This document shows, one piece after another, positions 14,755-15,793 of a stretch of 15,793 nt of DNA. Below the pieces are notes generated by a model that did not search any database, had not been told where the DNA came from, and saw only the letters and a list, made by a program, of their open reading frames with translations. The translations under genes were made by a program, and so were the position numbers. Source of the stretch: Nitrospinaceae bacterium (GTDB lineage Bacteria; Nitrospinota; Nitrospinia; Nitrospinales; VA-1); contig JAPYPM010000022.1 in assembly GCA_029937635.1 (NCBI GenBank), forward strand, positions 1 through 15,793, in the 5' to 3' direction. Numbering within the stretch: position 1 is the stretch's first letter; the number at the start of each line of letters is the position of its first letter.

Positions 14755-15303
14755 TTACGAATATGCATTCAATGTTCTTCCTTTATTTAAGGTGTATAGA
14801 AATAGGTTTTGATCTTTATTTACTTTGGTCGGTTCCAGGTTGCGAATACAGAATCGATAGCAAATGATTCGAGCGGAAGGTTTCATTCGATCTAAAATCT
14901 CTGGGAACAAACGATCTAGTGCCTGATGAGTAAGATAGAGGTATATGACATCAGCTTGGCTAACATCAAAATCAAACATATTACCTCGATGAATGCGGAT
15001 TTTTTCAGACAGTTTTTCTGTGATTACAAAATATCTGGAAAGCCAGACTTTTATAGGGTCGATCTCCACACCAACACCTCGAACAAACCTTTTTTTCGAT
15101 GCTGCTATTAAAACGCGGCCATCTCCCGACCCAAGATCGTAAAAATTTTCTCCTGGTTTGAGACCAGCGAACTTAATGATTCTGATAATATTTTTGTCTG
15201 ACAAAGGGTGCCATGGGGCTCCAAAAAATACTGGGATTATGGCCATGCCAGCAAGTAAAATAAAAAACACCAAAACTAGGCCAGAGAGAATAGTTACCGT
15301 CAT
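14755..15303 (-). CDS. Membrane-anchored class I SAM-dependent methyltransferase, FAM173-like
   Basis: A 182-residue protein with an N-terminal membrane segment (5-27) and a short class I methyltransferase domain facing the cytoplasm. SAM-binding motif I is YDLGSGDGR (55-63) and motif II is GVGVEIDP (76-83), with Glu80 expected to hold the ribose. APWHPLSDKNIIRIIKFAG precedes motif I. The later strands ADVIYLYLTHQALDRLFPEI and ARIICYRF resemble the FAM173 family (ANT and ATP-synthase c-subunit lysine methyltransferases) and their bacterial relatives. A protein-lysine substrate in or near the membrane is therefore a reasonable guess but not shown. The ATG at 15303 lies 4 bases after the stop of the ABC-F gene, so the two are almost certainly cotranscribed. 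Its 3' end converges on the PHP-like gene across a shared terminator. Confidence 0.75.
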   Translation of the reverse strand: MTVTILSGLVLVFFILLAGMAIIPVFFGAPWHPLSDKNIIRIIKFAGLKPGENFYDLGSGDGRVLIAASKKRFVRGVGVEIDPIKVWLSRYFVITEKLSEKIRIHRGNMFDFDVSQADVIYLYLTHQALDRLFPEILDRMKPSARIICYRFCIRNLEPTKVNKDQNLFLYTLNKGRTLNAYS

Positions 15304-15307
15304 TTGT

Positions 15308-15793
15308 TTATTTTTTTAGAATACTGCCTGCATTAAAAATTTCAATTTGAGATGAAAGTTTATCCCAATTTTCAGTGAGGGCTTTTTCTTCATTAGTTAG
15401 CTTAATTTGTTGGTTAAGAATTTCTAGCAGTTGAGCTTTATTCTTTGATTCATAAATGTCAGAGTGAGCCAGTTTTTTTTCTACGATTGTTTTTTCTGTG
15501 AGCACTTTTTCTAGAAGAGCTTCAATTTTTTTGAGATTAGATAGCAATGGTTTCAATGTTTGGTGTCTAATATTTCTATTCTCGGCTTCAATTCGTTTAC
15601 GGTCATGAGTCCGCTGCTGAGAAGAGATAGCTGGTTTTTTTACAGATACTTTCGGGCTTGATAGTTCAATCTCACGTTCCTGATTTTTTGAATTTTCATA
15701 TTCGCTATAATTGCCAATGTATTCGCTGACAGAACCTTGTTTGACTTCCCAAACTCTATTAACAAATCCATCAAGAAAATACCTGTCATGAGA
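15308..15793 (-). CDS. ABC-F family ATPase (Uup-type), C-terminal part (truncated by window edge)
   Basis: The last 161 residues of a soluble duplicated ATP-binding cassette protein of the ABC-F group, which act on the ribosome rather than in transport. The visible part starts in the second nucleotide-binding domain with the H-loop SHDRYFLDGF, then the usual VWEVKQGSVSEYIGNYSEYE. A charged linker and a C-terminal coiled-coil domain follow (about residues 70-155 of the visible part, rich in Glu, Lys and Leu heptads). This tail is typical of Uup-like members, but the diagnostic linker between the two ATPase domains is out of view, so no symbol is given. A frame beginning at a TTG near 15556 is only the inside of this gene, not a separate one. 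The frame is open to base 15793. Confidence 0.88.
   Translation of the reverse strand, partial: SHDRYFLDGFVNRVWEVKQGSVSEYIGNYSEYENSKNQEREIELSSPKVSVKKPAISSQQRTHDRKRIEAENRNIRHQTLKPLLSNLKKIEALLEKVLTEKTIVEKKLAHSDIYESKNKAQLLEILNQQIKLTNEEKALTENWDKLSSQIEIFNAGSILKK

Noticed and set aside
15308..15556. An apparently free-standing 82-residue coiled-coil protein
   Set aside because: The same frame stays open to the window edge and encodes the ABC-F H-loop SHDRYFLD upstream, so this is the C-terminal tail of the ABC-F ATPase rather than a gene of its own.

Overview
The window is an AT-rich chromosomal segment from a Gram-negative, diderm bacterium. The evidence for this is a recycling ligase for diaminopimelate-type peptidoglycan (Mpl), a secreted PBP4-type D,D-carboxypeptidase, a BamE/OmlA-like lipoprotein and a second lipoprotein carrying a metallo-beta-lactamase fold. 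Three genes recall proteins I associate with Nitrospinota, Nitrospirota and former Deltaproteobacteria: a receiver protein ending in a conserved helix, a membrane PHP-like protein with FYYWTG and SH3 segments, and a disordered protein with a DPFELFCAYHLG-type C-terminus. I cannot fix the phylum from sequence alone. I see no tRNA, rRNA, CRISPR array, insertion sequence or phage gene. It looks like ordinary core genome with a few poorly described family members.

Layout: bases 1-430 (minus) hold the N-terminal part of mpl. A two-gene minus unit follows at 545-1519, a small lipoprotein then an HAD phosphatase. Divergent from it is the metallo-beta-lactamase lipoprotein (1767-2783, plus). An adenosine kinase-like PfkB gene (2810-3811, minus) converges on that gene. 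A 400-base AT-rich gap separates the kinase from the divergent dacB/PBP4 gene (4220-5713, plus). A long minus-strand run then covers 12433 down to 5758: response regulator, valS, pepF and a disordered conserved protein. A 338-base gap holding an unusual stem and a minimal ORF precedes the plus-strand PHP-like/SH3 membrane protein (12772-14721). It converges on a membrane-anchored methyltransferase (14755-15303, minus), which lies 4 bases behind the C-terminal end of an ABC-F ATPase that runs off the right edge.

Functional themes are cell-wall recycling and remodelling (mpl, dacB), envelope lipoproteins, and translation or proteolysis (valS, pepF, ABC-F). The cell-wall genes mpl and dacB each carry a -35/-10 pair placed so that transcription would begin at or within a few bases of the ATG, and neither has a convincing Shine-Dalgarno. 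Both look leaderless. The lipoprotein gene, the metallo-beta-lactamase gene and the response regulator have clear Shine-Dalgarno sequences, so both start modes seem to coexist.

The most interesting items are the PHP-like membrane protein, whose metal-binding residues are mostly replaced, the FAM173-like membrane methyltransferase next to ABC-F, the two leaderless promoters, a terminator-like hairpin in the leader of the metallo-beta-lactamase gene, and the stem plus two-codon ORF at 12517-12592. Several initiation codons are GTG or TTG. Where an ATG a few codons inside the longest frame fits the family better (valS, pepF, dacB), that ATG is used here.
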